The notes under the pieces were generated by a model that was given only the letters and a program-made list of their open reading frames with translations, made no database searches and was not told the origin of the DNA. Below, piece after piece: positions 52,155 to 60,716 of a stretch of 64,000 nt of DNA. Made by a program: the position numbers and the translations under genes. This DNA comes from Pedobacter westerhofensis. GTDB taxonomy: Bacteria > Bacteroidota > Bacteroidia > Sphingobacteriales > Sphingobacteriaceae. How positions within the stretch are numbered: position 1 is the stretch's first letter; each line of letters opens with the position of its first letter. The DNA lies in NCBI RefSeq assembly GCF_900182595.1, contig NZ_FXTN01000002.1, positions 558,001-622,000 on the forward strand, read 5' to 3'.

Positions 52155-53489
52155 ATGAAAGAGCATGAAACTAACACCAAAGATGGCAACATTTCCCGCA
52201 AAGACTTTTTATCACTGACCGGAAAATCTGTCGCTGCAGGCGCAGCCGGTTCGTTGATCGCGACCGGGATCCTGCAAAGTGATGTATTGGCGCAAACATC
52301 TAAAAAAGCGGTTTCGCCCCCTGCAAGCATACCTGCCGGGGTAGAAGAACCGATTGTACTGGAAGCCTGGAAATCAGATGTTGACCAGCAGTCGGGCCCA
52401 ACCCCAACGCCGCTGCCTCCGGCTCGTCGTATAAGATACGCCGTAGTAGGACTGGGCCATCTGGCACTTGAGGAAATCCTGCCCGCACTCAGCATCTGTA
52501 AAAAATCAAAGCTGACCGCCCTGGTGAGCGGCAGCCCCGATAAAATGAAAAAGGTAGCGGCACAGTATGGTATCAAGACTGAAAACTGCTACAGCTATCA
52601 AACTTACGATCAGCTGAAAAGCAATAAAGAAGTAGACGTCATTTACATCGTTTTGCCAAATGCCCTCCACAAAGAATATGTAATCCGCGGCGCCAAAGCA
52701 GGCAAGCATATCCTGTGCGAGAAACCAATGGCCATCTCTTCCAGGGAATGCGAAGAAATGATAGAGGCATGTAATGCTGCAAAAGTAAAGCTGATGATTG
52801 CCTACCGGATCCAGTACCAGCCACACAACAGGAAAGTACGCGAGCTTGTGCAAAACAAAACATTTGGTGCGGTCAAATATATTGAGGCTTCCAATTCTCA
52901 GGGCAGTGCCAACCCTGCACACTGGCGCCACAAGAAAGCTTTAGCCGGCGGCGGATCATTGCCGGATATAGGATTATACTGCCTGAACACCAACAGGTTT
53001 ATTTTGGGAGAAGAACCTACGGAGGTTTTTGCCTACCAGTACAGCACTCCCGGAAATCCGCTTTTTGCAGAAGTAGAGGAATTGATTTCCTGGCAGATGA
53101 AATTCCCCAGTGGGGTAATCGCCAGTTCATCCTCTGACTATAATGTTCATGAAAGCCGCCATTACCGCGTATTGTGCGAAAAGGGATGGTTAAATATGGA
53201 TAAGGCTTATGCCTACAAAGGCCAGAAGCTGCAAACGGCCCATGCTGAAGGCAAAATGGAAAAGCAGGAGGAAATCGGGATTGCGGAGACCAATCAGTTC
53301 GCGGCAGAAATGGACCATTTTTCGGATTGTACCATCAATAACAAGCGGCCATTTACACCAGGCGAAGAAGGCTTGAAGGATCATTTGCTGATGGAAGCCA
53401 TATACGAGTCTGCAAGGGAAGGAAAACCAGTAAAAATCATTAGAAATGCCGGGCAAGGTACCCATGGTGCAGAACCAGAAATGGATTAG
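52155..53489 (+). CDS. Gfo/Idh/MocA-family oxidoreductase with Tat-type signal
   Basis: The 444-aa protein carries a twin-arginine-like signal SRKDFLSLTGKSVAAGAAG (residues 14-32; it has SRK rather than RR) before a Rossmann domain GLGHLALEEILPAL and the catalytic EKP motif in CEKPMAIS, with a C-terminal Gfo/Idh/MocA sheet. It resembles periplasmic glucose-fructose oxidoreductases with tightly bound NADP. Members oxidise or reduce sugars. It is a single gene, ended by a strong bidirectional hairpin. Confidence 0.9.
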   Translation: MKEHETNTKDGNISRKDFLSLTGKSVAAGAAGSLIATGILQSDVLAQTSKKAVSPPASIPAGVEEPIVLEAWKSDVDQQSGPTPTPLPPARRIRYAVVGLGHLALEEILPALSICKKSKLTALVSGSPDKMKKVAAQYGIKTENCYSYQTYDQLKSNKEVDVIYIVLPNALHKEYVIRGAKAGKHILCEKPMAISSRECEEMIEACNAAKVKLMIAYRIQYQPHNRKVRELVQNKTFGAVKYIEASNSQGSANPAHWRHKKALAGGGSLPDIGLYCLNTNRFILGEEPTEVFAYQYSTPGNPLFAEVEELISWQMKFPSGVIASSSSDYNVHESRHYRVLCEKGWLNMDKAYAYKGQKLQTAHAEGKMEKQEEIGIAETNQFAAEMDHFSDCTINNKRPFTPGEEGLKDHLLMEAIYESAREGKPVKIIRNAGQGTHGAEPEMD

Positions 53490-53534
53490 ACATCGGCTAA
53501 TTTTAAAATGGAGTATCAGCAGACGTTTTTTGCA

Positions 53535-53567
53535 TACATTGATTACCACTGAGTGGTGATCAATGTA
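53535..53567. terminator. Bidirectional hairpin between Gfo/Idh/MocA and peptidase genes
   Basis: A 15-bp stem (TACATTGATTACCAC with GTGGTGATCAATGTA, one mismatch) has a 3-nt loop, preceded by a T-run on the plus strand, which serves the minus-strand transcript. Confidence 0.8.
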
Positions 53568-53587
53568 CGCTTCAAACTGATCACTAT

Positions 53588-54601
53588 CTATTTCTGATCT
53601 GCCTTAAATGTTCCGGCATCAACCTCCTTTAAGAAGGAGGTAAGAGCATTGAAGTAGCGCTCCTGATCATCGTACATCGCCATGTGGCTCCCTTCGGGGC
53701 AAAGGTAAGTCCGGCTGTCAGGTAATAGCCGCCCCTCTTTTTTCATGCTTGCAGGATTCATCTCATCATATTGTCCGCCCAGTACCAGCACAGGAATCTT
53801 AATGTTTGGCAGCCTGCTCCAGAAATCCCAGTTCTTAAAATTCCCGGTGACATGGAATTCGTCGACGCCCTGCATCTGCATATAAACCGTTGTATTCACT
53901 TTTTTAAATCCTCTAAGCAGGGGTTCCGGCCATTGTGCTATGGGGATGCGGCAAATGACCTGGCTGTAGAGCTTGTTCATGAGCAGGTCCGTATATAAAG
54001 GCGAGGAATAAGCTTTACGCCTGTCCAGAGAATCATAAAGAGCTTTATCTTTTGCTGTGAACAGCTTTGATTTCAGGGTCTCGGAGTAGTCTGTGAAATC
54101 CTTTATACCCGCAGTCATGTTTGAAAAAACTGCGCCTTTTACGTGCGACTGGTACTTGTCCAGGTATTCCATAGCGAGCAGTCCGCCCCAGGAATGCCCA
54201 AGGATATAAAAGTTGTCCAGCCCGAGGCCCTTGCGAACCTGCTCAACTTCCTCTACATACCGGGGGATGTTCCATAATGAGGTATCTGCCGGAACATCAG
54301 AGTTCCCGCAGCCCAGCTGATCATAATAATAGATTTCCATACCTTGTTTAGGCAGAAAATCTTCGAAGCATTCCATGTAATCGTGTGAAAAGCCCGGCCC
54401 GCCGTGTAAAAGCAATACCTTTATTTTTCCATCACCAACCTTTTTTGTCCAAACTTTATACTTGCCATCAACGCTGATCAGCTTATTGCCACCGGTTTTG
54501 ATCGTATCGGTTTTTGATGTTCTTGCGGGAATTACAGGTTTTTCCGGCTGTTTACAAGCCAATAGGGTAGCCACAGCCACCAGTAAAAATTTTAATTTCA
54601 T
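53588..54601 (-). CDS. Proline iminopeptidase-like alpha/beta hydrolase lipoprotein
   Basis: The 337-aa protein has a lipoprotein signal (LLVAVATLLAC), then the PIP motifs LLHGGPGFSHDYM, DQLGCGNS and GHSWGG (nucleophile Ser), a late Asp in LGGQYDEMNPA and His in GSHMAMY. Proline iminopeptidases release N-terminal proline from peptides; the lipobox suggests it acts on the periplasmic or outer surface. It is a single gene between two convergent/divergent neighbours. Confidence 0.87.
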   Translation of the reverse strand: MKLKFLLVAVATLLACKQPEKPVIPARTSKTDTIKTGGNKLISVDGKYKVWTKKVGDGKIKVLLLHGGPGFSHDYMECFEDFLPKQGMEIYYYDQLGCGNSDVPADTSLWNIPRYVEEVEQVRKGLGLDNFYILGHSWGGLLAMEYLDKYQSHVKGAVFSNMTAGIKDFTDYSETLKSKLFTAKDKALYDSLDRRKAYSSPLYTDLLMNKLYSQVICRIPIAQWPEPLLRGFKKVNTTVYMQMQGVDEFHVTGNFKNWDFWSRLPNIKIPVLVLGGQYDEMNPASMKKEGRLLPDSRTYLCPEGSHMAMYDDQERYFNALTSFLKEVDAGTFKADQK

Positions 54602-54744
54602 AGGATGATTCGAAAAAGTATTTTCGATAAAGTTACAGTTTTATGTGCGGGATGTTTATTAGAATGGTAATAGGAGTTATCAGTTTCCTTGTGAAGAACC
54701 TGGCTTGAGAAGATCGAAATTTGATGACACTTTAACGTTTTCTT

Positions 54745-55266
54745 ATGCCAGAAACAAGACAAAAAAGAATGACTGAGCGAATGGCTGAGTCCATCTTTAT
54801 CATCAAGTGTGGAAGTGGAGTTGCGCTCTGTTACTTCCTTTATAACATTTGGCCAAAATATCAGTTTGACCTCGCTATGATTTCGGTGTTGTTTGGATTA
54901 TCATTTGAAAACAGCAGGAAGCAGGCTGTGGATGCAATTTTATCAAATGTACTGGGATGTGCTATAGCGCTTTTTCTCCTGCTGCTGCCTTTACCTGGAA
55001 TCTGGCTGCTCAGTTTTGGTGTAATTCTGGTGGTGGTGCTGGGATACGGCTCTGGCCTTGGTGAAATGATTAAACCTGCACTGGCGGCACTGGTGATTGT
55101 CCTGCTGCAACAGGAACGTACAATACATTGGTTCGGGCCTCTGCAAAGTGTATTCTCATTGCTGACAGGTTGTGCAGTAGCAATAGTACTTACCGTTATG
55201 TTCGACTTCTGGCTGCCGAAAGATGTGGTTTCATCCCCGGAGGATAGGATATCTTCAGAAAATTAA
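54745..55266 (+). CDS. FUSC/ArAE-like small membrane protein
   Basis: The 173-aa protein has four predicted transmembrane segments (about residues 17-37, 62-83, 88-124 and 137-157) and the pattern FGLSFENSRKQAVDAILSNVLGC, shortened here, found in the fusaric-acid/aromatic-acid exporter (FUSC) superfamily N-terminal halves. It is about half of a full FUSC membrane domain, so it may be a stand-alone half. Its start is ATG 54745 and its end abuts the VOC gene by zero bases. Confidence 0.65.
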   Translation: MPETRQKRMTERMAESIFIIKCGSGVALCYFLYNIWPKYQFDLAMISVLFGLSFENSRKQAVDAILSNVLGCAIALFLLLLPLPGIWLLSFGVILVVVLGYGSGLGEMIKPALAALVIVLLQQERTIHWFGPLQSVFSLLTGCAVAIVLTVMFDFWLPKDVVSSPEDRISSEN

Positions 55267-55665
55267 CTAACCTGCCTCGCCATCCTGTTCTGCGGCAGGT
55301 TCCCAAAGTTCTATGATATTGCCCTCGGGATCCAGTATATGGATAAACTTGCCGTAGTCAAATTCTGCAATCTCGTCTACAATGGTAATATTGTCTTTCT
55401 TTAGTTCTGCTACCAGTGAAACGAGATTCTCTACCCTATAATTAATCATGAAGGGCTTGGTTGAGGGATTGAAGTATTTGGTGTCCTGCGGAAATGTAGA
55501 CCAGGATGTAGAGCCGGTTTGCGCAGGGTTTTCATCCTGCCGCCATTCGAAAGTTGCGCCGTATTGGCCTGCAGGAATGCCGAGGTGTTTTGAATACCAT
55601 TCGTTCATTTTTTGCGGATCTTCACATTTAAAGAAAACGCCGCCAATACCCGTTACTTTTTTCAT
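55267..55665 (-). CDS. VOC-family (glyoxalase/dioxygenase superfamily) protein
   Basis: The 132-aa protein has the beta-alpha-beta-beta-beta modules of the vicinal-oxygen-chelate fold: GGVFFKCEDPQKMNEWYSKHLGI at the start and DPEGNIIELWEP at the end with the conserved metal Glu. Members act as glyoxalases, dioxygenases or drug-binding proteins. It lies 100 bp downstream of the HxlR gene on the same strand, and so may be cotranscribed with it. Confidence 0.88.
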   Translation of the reverse strand: MKKVTGIGGVFFKCEDPQKMNEWYSKHLGIPAGQYGATFEWRQDENPAQTGSTSWSTFPQDTKYFNPSTKPFMINYRVENLVSLVAELKKDNITIVDEIAEFDYGKFIHILDPEGNIIELWEPAAEQDGEAG

Positions 55666-55765
55666 GATAAAGCATCTAGATGTTTATTCAATTGCACCTT
55701 GGCAGCAATTTCCATCTAATTACGGAAATAAACAAATTTGTTTTTCAGCTCCCTGTGCCGGTGAA

Positions 55766-56095
55766 TTATAATGTCTGCCCCAGCACTTTCTCTTTGCCCC
55801 AGTCCGCAATGTCATTCAGGATTGGCGTTAGACTATTGCCAAGCTCTGTCATCGCATAATCCACGCGGGGCGGGATTTCCTTGTACTGTGTCCGGCTGAT
55901 CAATCCATCCGCTTCAAGTTCCTTTAATTGTTCAGTGAGCACCTTTCTCGAAATGGTAGGCATTCTTGCGGCAATCTCTCCAAAGCGCCTGGTATGATCT
56001 GACAGGATATAAAGAATGATGGTTTTCCACCGTCCGCCGATTAAAGCCATCGTTGCGGTAGCCGGGCATGCGTTCTGATCTGGTTTATTTTTCAT
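55766..56095 (-). CDS. HxlR family transcriptional regulator
   Basis: The 109-aa winged helix-turn-helix has ACPATATMALIGGRWKTIIL (Cys plus the GG-x-W-K motif), the recognition region KVLTEQLKELEADGLI and the wing PPRVDYAMTELG. It is divergent from the QorB-like gene at 56215, and the gap contains repeated GTTAC motifs. It is a typical thiol-based sensor of quinones or electrophiles by family inference. Confidence 0.92.
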   Translation of the reverse strand: MKNKPDQNACPATATMALIGGRWKTIILYILSDHTRRFGEIAARMPTISRKVLTEQLKELEADGLISRTQYKEIPPRVDYAMTELGNSLTPILNDIADWGKEKVLGQTL

Positions 56096-56097
56096 TA

Positions 56098-56182
56098 GTT
56101 ACTTTTAGCTTACCACTATTTTTACTGTTACATTTACGTAACCAGTTACTTTTTGAAATTGTTATTAGTTTCTTTGCGTAAC
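56098..56182. promoter_or_regulatory. HxlR operator region with GTTAC repeats
   Basis: GTTAC occurs at 56098-56102, 56127-56131 and 56145-56149 and its complement GTAAC at 56138-56142 and 56178-56182. The central pair forms the inverted repeat GTTAC-N6-GTAAC (56127-56142). Confidence 0.5.
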
Positions 56183-56214
56183 AAAGATAATTATTCATTT
56201 AAATCAAACCAACT

Positions 56215-57081
56215 ATGATATTAATAACAGGGGCAACGGGCCACCTTGGAAAAGCAGCAATCAATGCACTTCTGGAAAAAGGTATCCCGGCCAGCGGTAT
56301 TACCGCACTGGTAAGGGATGAAAACAAAGCGGCCGACCTGAAAGCAAAAGGCATTCAGATCAGGACCGGCGATTACCATGATTATGATTCATTAAAAGAA
56401 GCTTTAAAGGCAGTGGATAAACTCCTGCTGGTTTCGTCAAATGATCTGAACGAGCGGCTTAAACAACATCAGAATGTGATCAATGCTGCGAAGGAGAATG
56501 GGGTAAAATATATCGCTTATACCAGCATCGACATCAGGAGCTTTGAAGATTCTGTGATCCCTGGGGTTAGCCAGATCCATAGTGATACAGCTGACTATCT
56601 AAAAGCCTCGGGTATTCCCTATACTTTACTAAACGATGGCTTATACGCTGATCTGGTACCGATGTTTGCAGGTGAAAAAGTTTTGGAAACGGGTCTTTTC
56701 TTTCCTGCGGGCGAAGGAAAAATACCTTTTGCAGTAAGGGCTGAAATGGCAGAAGCGGCGGCGGTGGTGCTGAGCAATGAAGGGCATGAAAATAAGGAAT
56801 ATGCGATTACCGCAGACACTGCTTATTCATTTGACGAGATTGCAGCAATGATTGCTGAGATCAGCGGTAAGGATGTGCAGTACCTTCGCCCTGATAAAGA
56901 AGCTTATATCGGCGCATTGGTACAGGCCGGTGTTCCTGAGGGTGACGCGGCGTTTTTTGCCGGCTTTGGTGAAGCCATTAAAGAAGGGCAGTTTGATACC
57001 CGTCGCAGTGATCTGGCAAAGTTGCTGGGCAGAAAACCACAGGACCTGAAAGATTTTTTAAAAGGCATTTATGGAGCTTAA
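56215..57081 (+). CDS. NmrA/QorB-like NAD(P)H quinone oxidoreductase
   Basis: The 288-aa atypical SDR has TGATGHLGKAA for NADP binding, ALVRDENKAADLKAKGI, AYTSIDIRS and YTLLNDGLYADL, matching the QorB (YtfG) quinone reductase group. It acts in the cytoplasm on quinones or reactive carbonyls. It is divergent from the HxlR gene and is the usual target of such a regulator. Its 3' end is followed by a long hairpin. Confidence 0.9.
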   Translation: MILITGATGHLGKAAINALLEKGIPASGITALVRDENKAADLKAKGIQIRTGDYHDYDSLKEALKAVDKLLLVSSNDLNERLKQHQNVINAAKENGVKYIAYTSIDIRSFEDSVIPGVSQIHSDTADYLKASGIPYTLLNDGLYADLVPMFAGEKVLETGLFFPAGEGKIPFAVRAEMAEAAAVVLSNEGHENKEYAITADTAYSFDEIAAMIAEISGKDVQYLRPDKEAYIGALVQAGVPEGDAAFFAGFGEAIKEGQFDTRRSDLAKLLGRKPQDLKDFLKGIYGA

Positions 57082-57103
57082 TGCGTTAGCGTATTAAGCA
57101 GGT

Positions 57104-57189
57104 AAAAAAGCCAGTTGCACTGATTGCCCTGCCCCTATAATTGTCTGAATTTTTGGGGTACTGCAAGTGGTACAGCTGGCTTTTCTTTT
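57104..57189 (+). terminator. Long hairpin with T-run after the QorB-like gene
   Basis: AAAAGCCAG pairs with CTGGCTTTT at the base, with a partly paired upper arm (TTGC..T.CCCC against GGGG.A..GCAA), and TTTTCTTTT follows. It is a strong terminator for the gene upstream; the extra length is unusual. Confidence 0.7.
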
Positions 57190-57209
57190 AAATTTCTTAT
57201 TTTGCTGCG

Positions 57210-58403
57210 ATGGAACCATTACTGATTTCTAAAGCAGAAGCACGCAGGATTATCTTACATGCAGCAGGACTTGCGCATAGCGGGCAGTTTGGCTATGGTG
57301 CAGATGCAGTTTACCGGATTATTGATCACCTGGGTTTTGTGCAGCTGGATACCAATTATGTAGTGGAACGGGCACATCACCATGTGTTTGCCGCGCGGGT
57401 ACCTGGTTATCAGCCTGAATGGCTGGCGGAACTGGCGGAAGAGGGCAAGATCTTTGAATATTTTACCTCGGATGCTGGTTTTCTGCCCATGCATGATTTC
57501 CGTTTTTCACTGCCGGTGAAGGGGAGTTTTGCGAAAAATGGCAAGCCGCTTACCGCGGCAGAAACGCGGCTCATGAAGGAGGTACTAGACAGGGTGGAAC
57601 GTGAGGGGCCGCTGATGGTAGGCGATTTTGAGGACGACAGGCTGGAGGCAAGTACAGGCTGGTGGGACTGGCGGCCGGCAAAGGTTGCGCTGGAAAGGCT
57701 GTACCTGGAGGGCAAGCTCATGATCACGCGGACGGCCAAGTTCCAGAAACGCTATGATCTGCCGATGAATTTGATTCCGGCTGAAACAGAACTGACTGAA
57801 CCATCAGCAGCGGAATTTGCGCGCTTTGTGATACGGCGGACACTCGGCGCACTTGGAATATCCTATCTGAAAGAGATGGCCTGGCGCGCACGCCGGGTAA
57901 AGGGAAACCTCGTAAAACAGCAGCTGGAAGAAATGGTTGCTGCAGGAGAGCTGCGGATAATCAGTGTGGAAGGGCTTAAAAGCGCGGCATTGTATATGCT
58001 GGCTGATCAGGACAGGGAGATTGAACTGTCTGGCGAGGCTTTTATTCTCTCACCTTTTGATATCCTGAATGTTTTCCGCCATCGTTTAAAAGACTTTTTT
58101 GATTTCGATTACCAGATCGAATGTTTTGTGCCCGCACCAAAACGGAAGTATGGTTATTTTTCCCTGCCGGTATTGGTTGGGGATGTATTTGTGGCGCGTA
58201 TGGATGCAAAAGCAGACAGGAAACAAAAGGTACTGATTGTCCATAACCTGCACTTTGAGGAGATCCAGCTCAGTGCTGAGATGATCAGCAAAATTGTGGA
58301 AGCCCTCAAAGCGTTTGTCCAGTTTAACGGCTGCCGCGATATTATTTTTAAGCGCTCTAACCGCCAAGGCTACCTTAGCAGTATCAGCAAGGCTTTTCAA
58401 TAA
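57210..58403 (+). CDS. AlkX/YcaQ-type winged-helix DNA glycosylase (HTH_42)
   Basis: The 397-aa protein belongs to the HTH_42 family with three tandem winged helices. The catalytic QxD motif is seen as VQLDTNYVV (about residues 44-52, Q45 and D47), as in E. coli YcaQ/AlkX; AlkZ proteins have QxQ instead. Further family features are ERAHHHVFAARVP and FDYQIECFVPAPKRKYGYFSLPVL (part of the C-terminal wing). These enzymes unhook interstrand crosslinks or excise alkylated purines. It stands alone. Confidence 0.9.
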   Translation: MEPLLISKAEARRIILHAAGLAHSGQFGYGADAVYRIIDHLGFVQLDTNYVVERAHHHVFAARVPGYQPEWLAELAEEGKIFEYFTSDAGFLPMHDFRFSLPVKGSFAKNGKPLTAAETRLMKEVLDRVEREGPLMVGDFEDDRLEASTGWWDWRPAKVALERLYLEGKLMITRTAKFQKRYDLPMNLIPAETELTEPSAAEFARFVIRRTLGALGISYLKEMAWRARRVKGNLVKQQLEEMVAAGELRIISVEGLKSAALYMLADQDREIELSGEAFILSPFDILNVFRHRLKDFFDFDYQIECFVPAPKRKYGYFSLPVLVGDVFVARMDAKADRKQKVLIVHNLHFEEIQLSAEMISKIVEALKAFVQFNGCRDIIFKRSNRQGYLSSISKAFQ

Positions 58404-58411
58404 TCCATTCG

Positions 58412-60607
58412 TTACTGCGCCCGCTGCTTTTCTTCATCACTGGAAGTACTGCGTTTGCGCGAAGCGGCAATGTTTTTACCAAAACGGTAACTGAAACTCA
58501 GCGTACCGTTGCGGGTATCGTTCCGTTGATAAAAGCCGTTATTTTGGTTCAGGTAGTTTACGCTGATGCGGTAGGTATTGCTGTAAAAAATATCTGAGGC
58601 CGCCAGTCTGATGGTTCCCTGCCCGTTTAACACCGTTGCCTTCAATCCGGCATCCACAGCATAGTTATGATCCACAGCAAAGATGGTTTGTATCACAGGG
58701 GATGTATAAGTGCCGGTAATTTCTGCCCTCAGTCCGATTTTTTTGTACAGGCTGACAGATTGTGTGGTAGTGCCGTCATACGAGAAGCGGTGATAATCAT
58801 AACTGCCACCCTGGTAGTCTGATTTTTCCTGCTGGTGATAGCCCTGGGCCATAAAGGTAATGTCCCACCATGAAGCCGGATGAAACGTAGCGGAAAGGCG
58901 TATACCGGCGGAGGCGCTGAGGCCCACATTAGCATGGGTATCATAAAAGATCTTGTTCACATTATCCTGAACGGTGACATTGCTGAACACATCGTGCGTA
59001 ACAGTATAATAAGCGGTAGCATTAAAATCCTTGTGATAGGTGTAACCCAGTTCAATATTATGAACAAATGCAGGCTGCAGCGCAGGGTTGCCTGTAAGAT
59101 AGCTGTAAGGATTTGCATAATGCCGGGCTGGGTTGAGGCGGCTATATTCCGGACGTTGTATCCTGTAGCCATAGTTGAGCTGCAGCAGATGATCATCATC
59201 AAATTTATAGGAGGCAAAGAGGGTTGGGAACAGTTTAAAATATCTTCTTTTGTTCAGCGAATCCAGGGTTTGGGAATATCCCCGGATATTGGTTAATTCT
59301 CCGCGCAGTCCGCCCTGCAAAGTCCATTTGCCAACGCTGCCGTTAACACTGGCATAGGCCGCAGCCGTGTTTTCTGTATACTGGAAATGATCGGAGTTTC
59401 CAGTAACAAGCTGGGGCGTGGATCCTCCGTTATTATAGAAATCGAAGATGTTGGTGCTCCTGATACTGCTGTACTTGATGCCAGAATTGATCGTCCATGT
59501 TTTGCTGAGCTGATCGTTGTACTCGGTTTTTCCGGAATAGATATCAATGTTCTGAATGGTGGGGGTAAAGATATGATAGGGACTTAGGCTCATCGTTCCG
59601 TCAGGAAAAAAAGTTTGGTTATCTACATACTGGTCGCGGGTACTTCTGTACGGAGAATAATCCAGATCAAGATTCAGGCTGCTGCCGCCCGTATCAAGTT
59701 TGATATTGTAATTGAGGTTGTAGGCATAAAGATTACCGCGGTTTGGTGTATGCCCGGTTGTTTGCAATACCGAATCCGGGAACGACTTATAATTGTTGGT
59801 CACGTAGGTAGGGGTGTTGGTCAAAACTGTACCGCTGCGGTTGCTGCCGGTGATCAGGAAACCCAGTATTTGCTGCTCGCTTAACTGGTAATCTGCCCCA
59901 AGCCGGTAGTTATGGCTCCTCGATTCAAATTTATTATAGCCAGGACTATCCCAGAATGAATGGTTATCTGCAGTTTGATAGATAACATACTCCTGCTGGT
60001 CGTGCGCCCTGTTCTGGTCCCGGTATCCGTAGCTGCCGTAAACATTCAGTTTGCTGCTGCGGTAATTGAATGTACTGCTGACGTTATAGCTGCCATAAAC
60101 GGACTGGGTGTAAGCACTGCCAAGTGTACCGTTAAAGCCCAGTTGTTTTGATTTTTTTGTAATGATATTGATCACCGAGGAGCCCGCGGCATCGAACATC
60201 GCCGGAGGGTTGGAAAATACTTCTACCCGGGAAATCAGATCTGATGGGATCCCCTGGAGATAGCTGGCCAGATCATCGCCTGAGAGCTGCAGGGGCTTGC
60301 CGTCAAGGTAAATCTTCACATCTTTTTTATTGACGTTAATCGTATTGTCTGCACGCAGCTGGACACCCGGTGCTTTTCCGAGCGCCTCCCAGGCATTTCC
60401 GCCCGAAGCAAGAATGCTGTTTTCCACATTGAAAATGATGCGGTCGATCTTTCTTTCGATAATCGGCCTGCGGGCAGAGATGTTGACTACGCCCAGTTGT
60501 TTTGTTTGGGGCTGTTTGAGGCTGCTGGCAGAATCGGCCGGCTTTTGCTGTTGTGCATGAACGAAAAGAGGTAATAAAAACAGCAGGGCAGAGAGGATCT
60601 TTTTCAT
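58412..60607 (-). CDS. TonB-dependent receptor of the PF14905 (OMP_b-brl_3) type
   Basis: The 731-aa protein has a signal peptide (ILSALLFLLPLFVHAQQ), a short Gln/Pro linker, then a plug domain (about residues 40-155 with IYLDGKPLQLSGDDLASYL, SDLISRVEVFSNPPAMFDAAG and SVINIITKK) and a barrel ending SFSYRFGKN. It goes from linker straight to plug with no carboxypeptidase-regulatory domain, which most of this group carry. A basic-rich tail ends the protein. It is divergent from the histidine kinase/response regulator pair, with ATTAA iterons in between. Substrate unknown. Confidence 0.88.
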   Translation of the reverse strand: MKKILSALLFLLPLFVHAQQQKPADSASSLKQPQTKQLGVVNISARRPIIERKIDRIIFNVENSILASGGNAWEALGKAPGVQLRADNTINVNKKDVKIYLDGKPLQLSGDDLASYLQGIPSDLISRVEVFSNPPAMFDAAGSSVINIITKKSKQLGFNGTLGSAYTQSVYGSYNVSSTFNYRSSKLNVYGSYGYRDQNRAHDQQEYVIYQTADNHSFWDSPGYNKFESRSHNYRLGADYQLSEQQILGFLITGSNRSGTVLTNTPTYVTNNYKSFPDSVLQTTGHTPNRGNLYAYNLNYNIKLDTGGSSLNLDLDYSPYRSTRDQYVDNQTFFPDGTMSLSPYHIFTPTIQNIDIYSGKTEYNDQLSKTWTINSGIKYSSIRSTNIFDFYNNGGSTPQLVTGNSDHFQYTENTAAAYASVNGSVGKWTLQGGLRGELTNIRGYSQTLDSLNKRRYFKLFPTLFASYKFDDDHLLQLNYGYRIQRPEYSRLNPARHYANPYSYLTGNPALQPAFVHNIELGYTYHKDFNATAYYTVTHDVFSNVTVQDNVNKIFYDTHANVGLSASAGIRLSATFHPASWWDITFMAQGYHQQEKSDYQGGSYDYHRFSYDGTTTQSVSLYKKIGLRAEITGTYTSPVIQTIFAVDHNYAVDAGLKATVLNGQGTIRLAASDIFYSNTYRISVNYLNQNNGFYQRNDTRNGTLSFSYRFGKNIAASRKRSTSSDEEKQRAQ

Positions 60608-60631
60608 GCAGCAAACCTACATCAGCGTAAG

Positions 60632-60666
60632 ATTAACGAATATTAAGAAACATTAAATAACATTAA
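60632..60666. promoter_or_regulatory. Four ATTAA direct repeats at exact 10-bp spacing
   Basis: ATTAA is found at 60632, 60642, 60652 and 60662, each 10 bp from the next, so all are on one helix face. The site is between the TonB receptor start (60607) and the histidine kinase start (60717), the right place for an OmpR/PhoB-type response regulator to act on the receptor, on its own operon, or both. Confidence 0.6.
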
Positions 60667-60716
60667 ATCTTAAGGCGTACTGCTGATAAACAGTTAATTA
60701 TTGCCAATTTCGTTTT

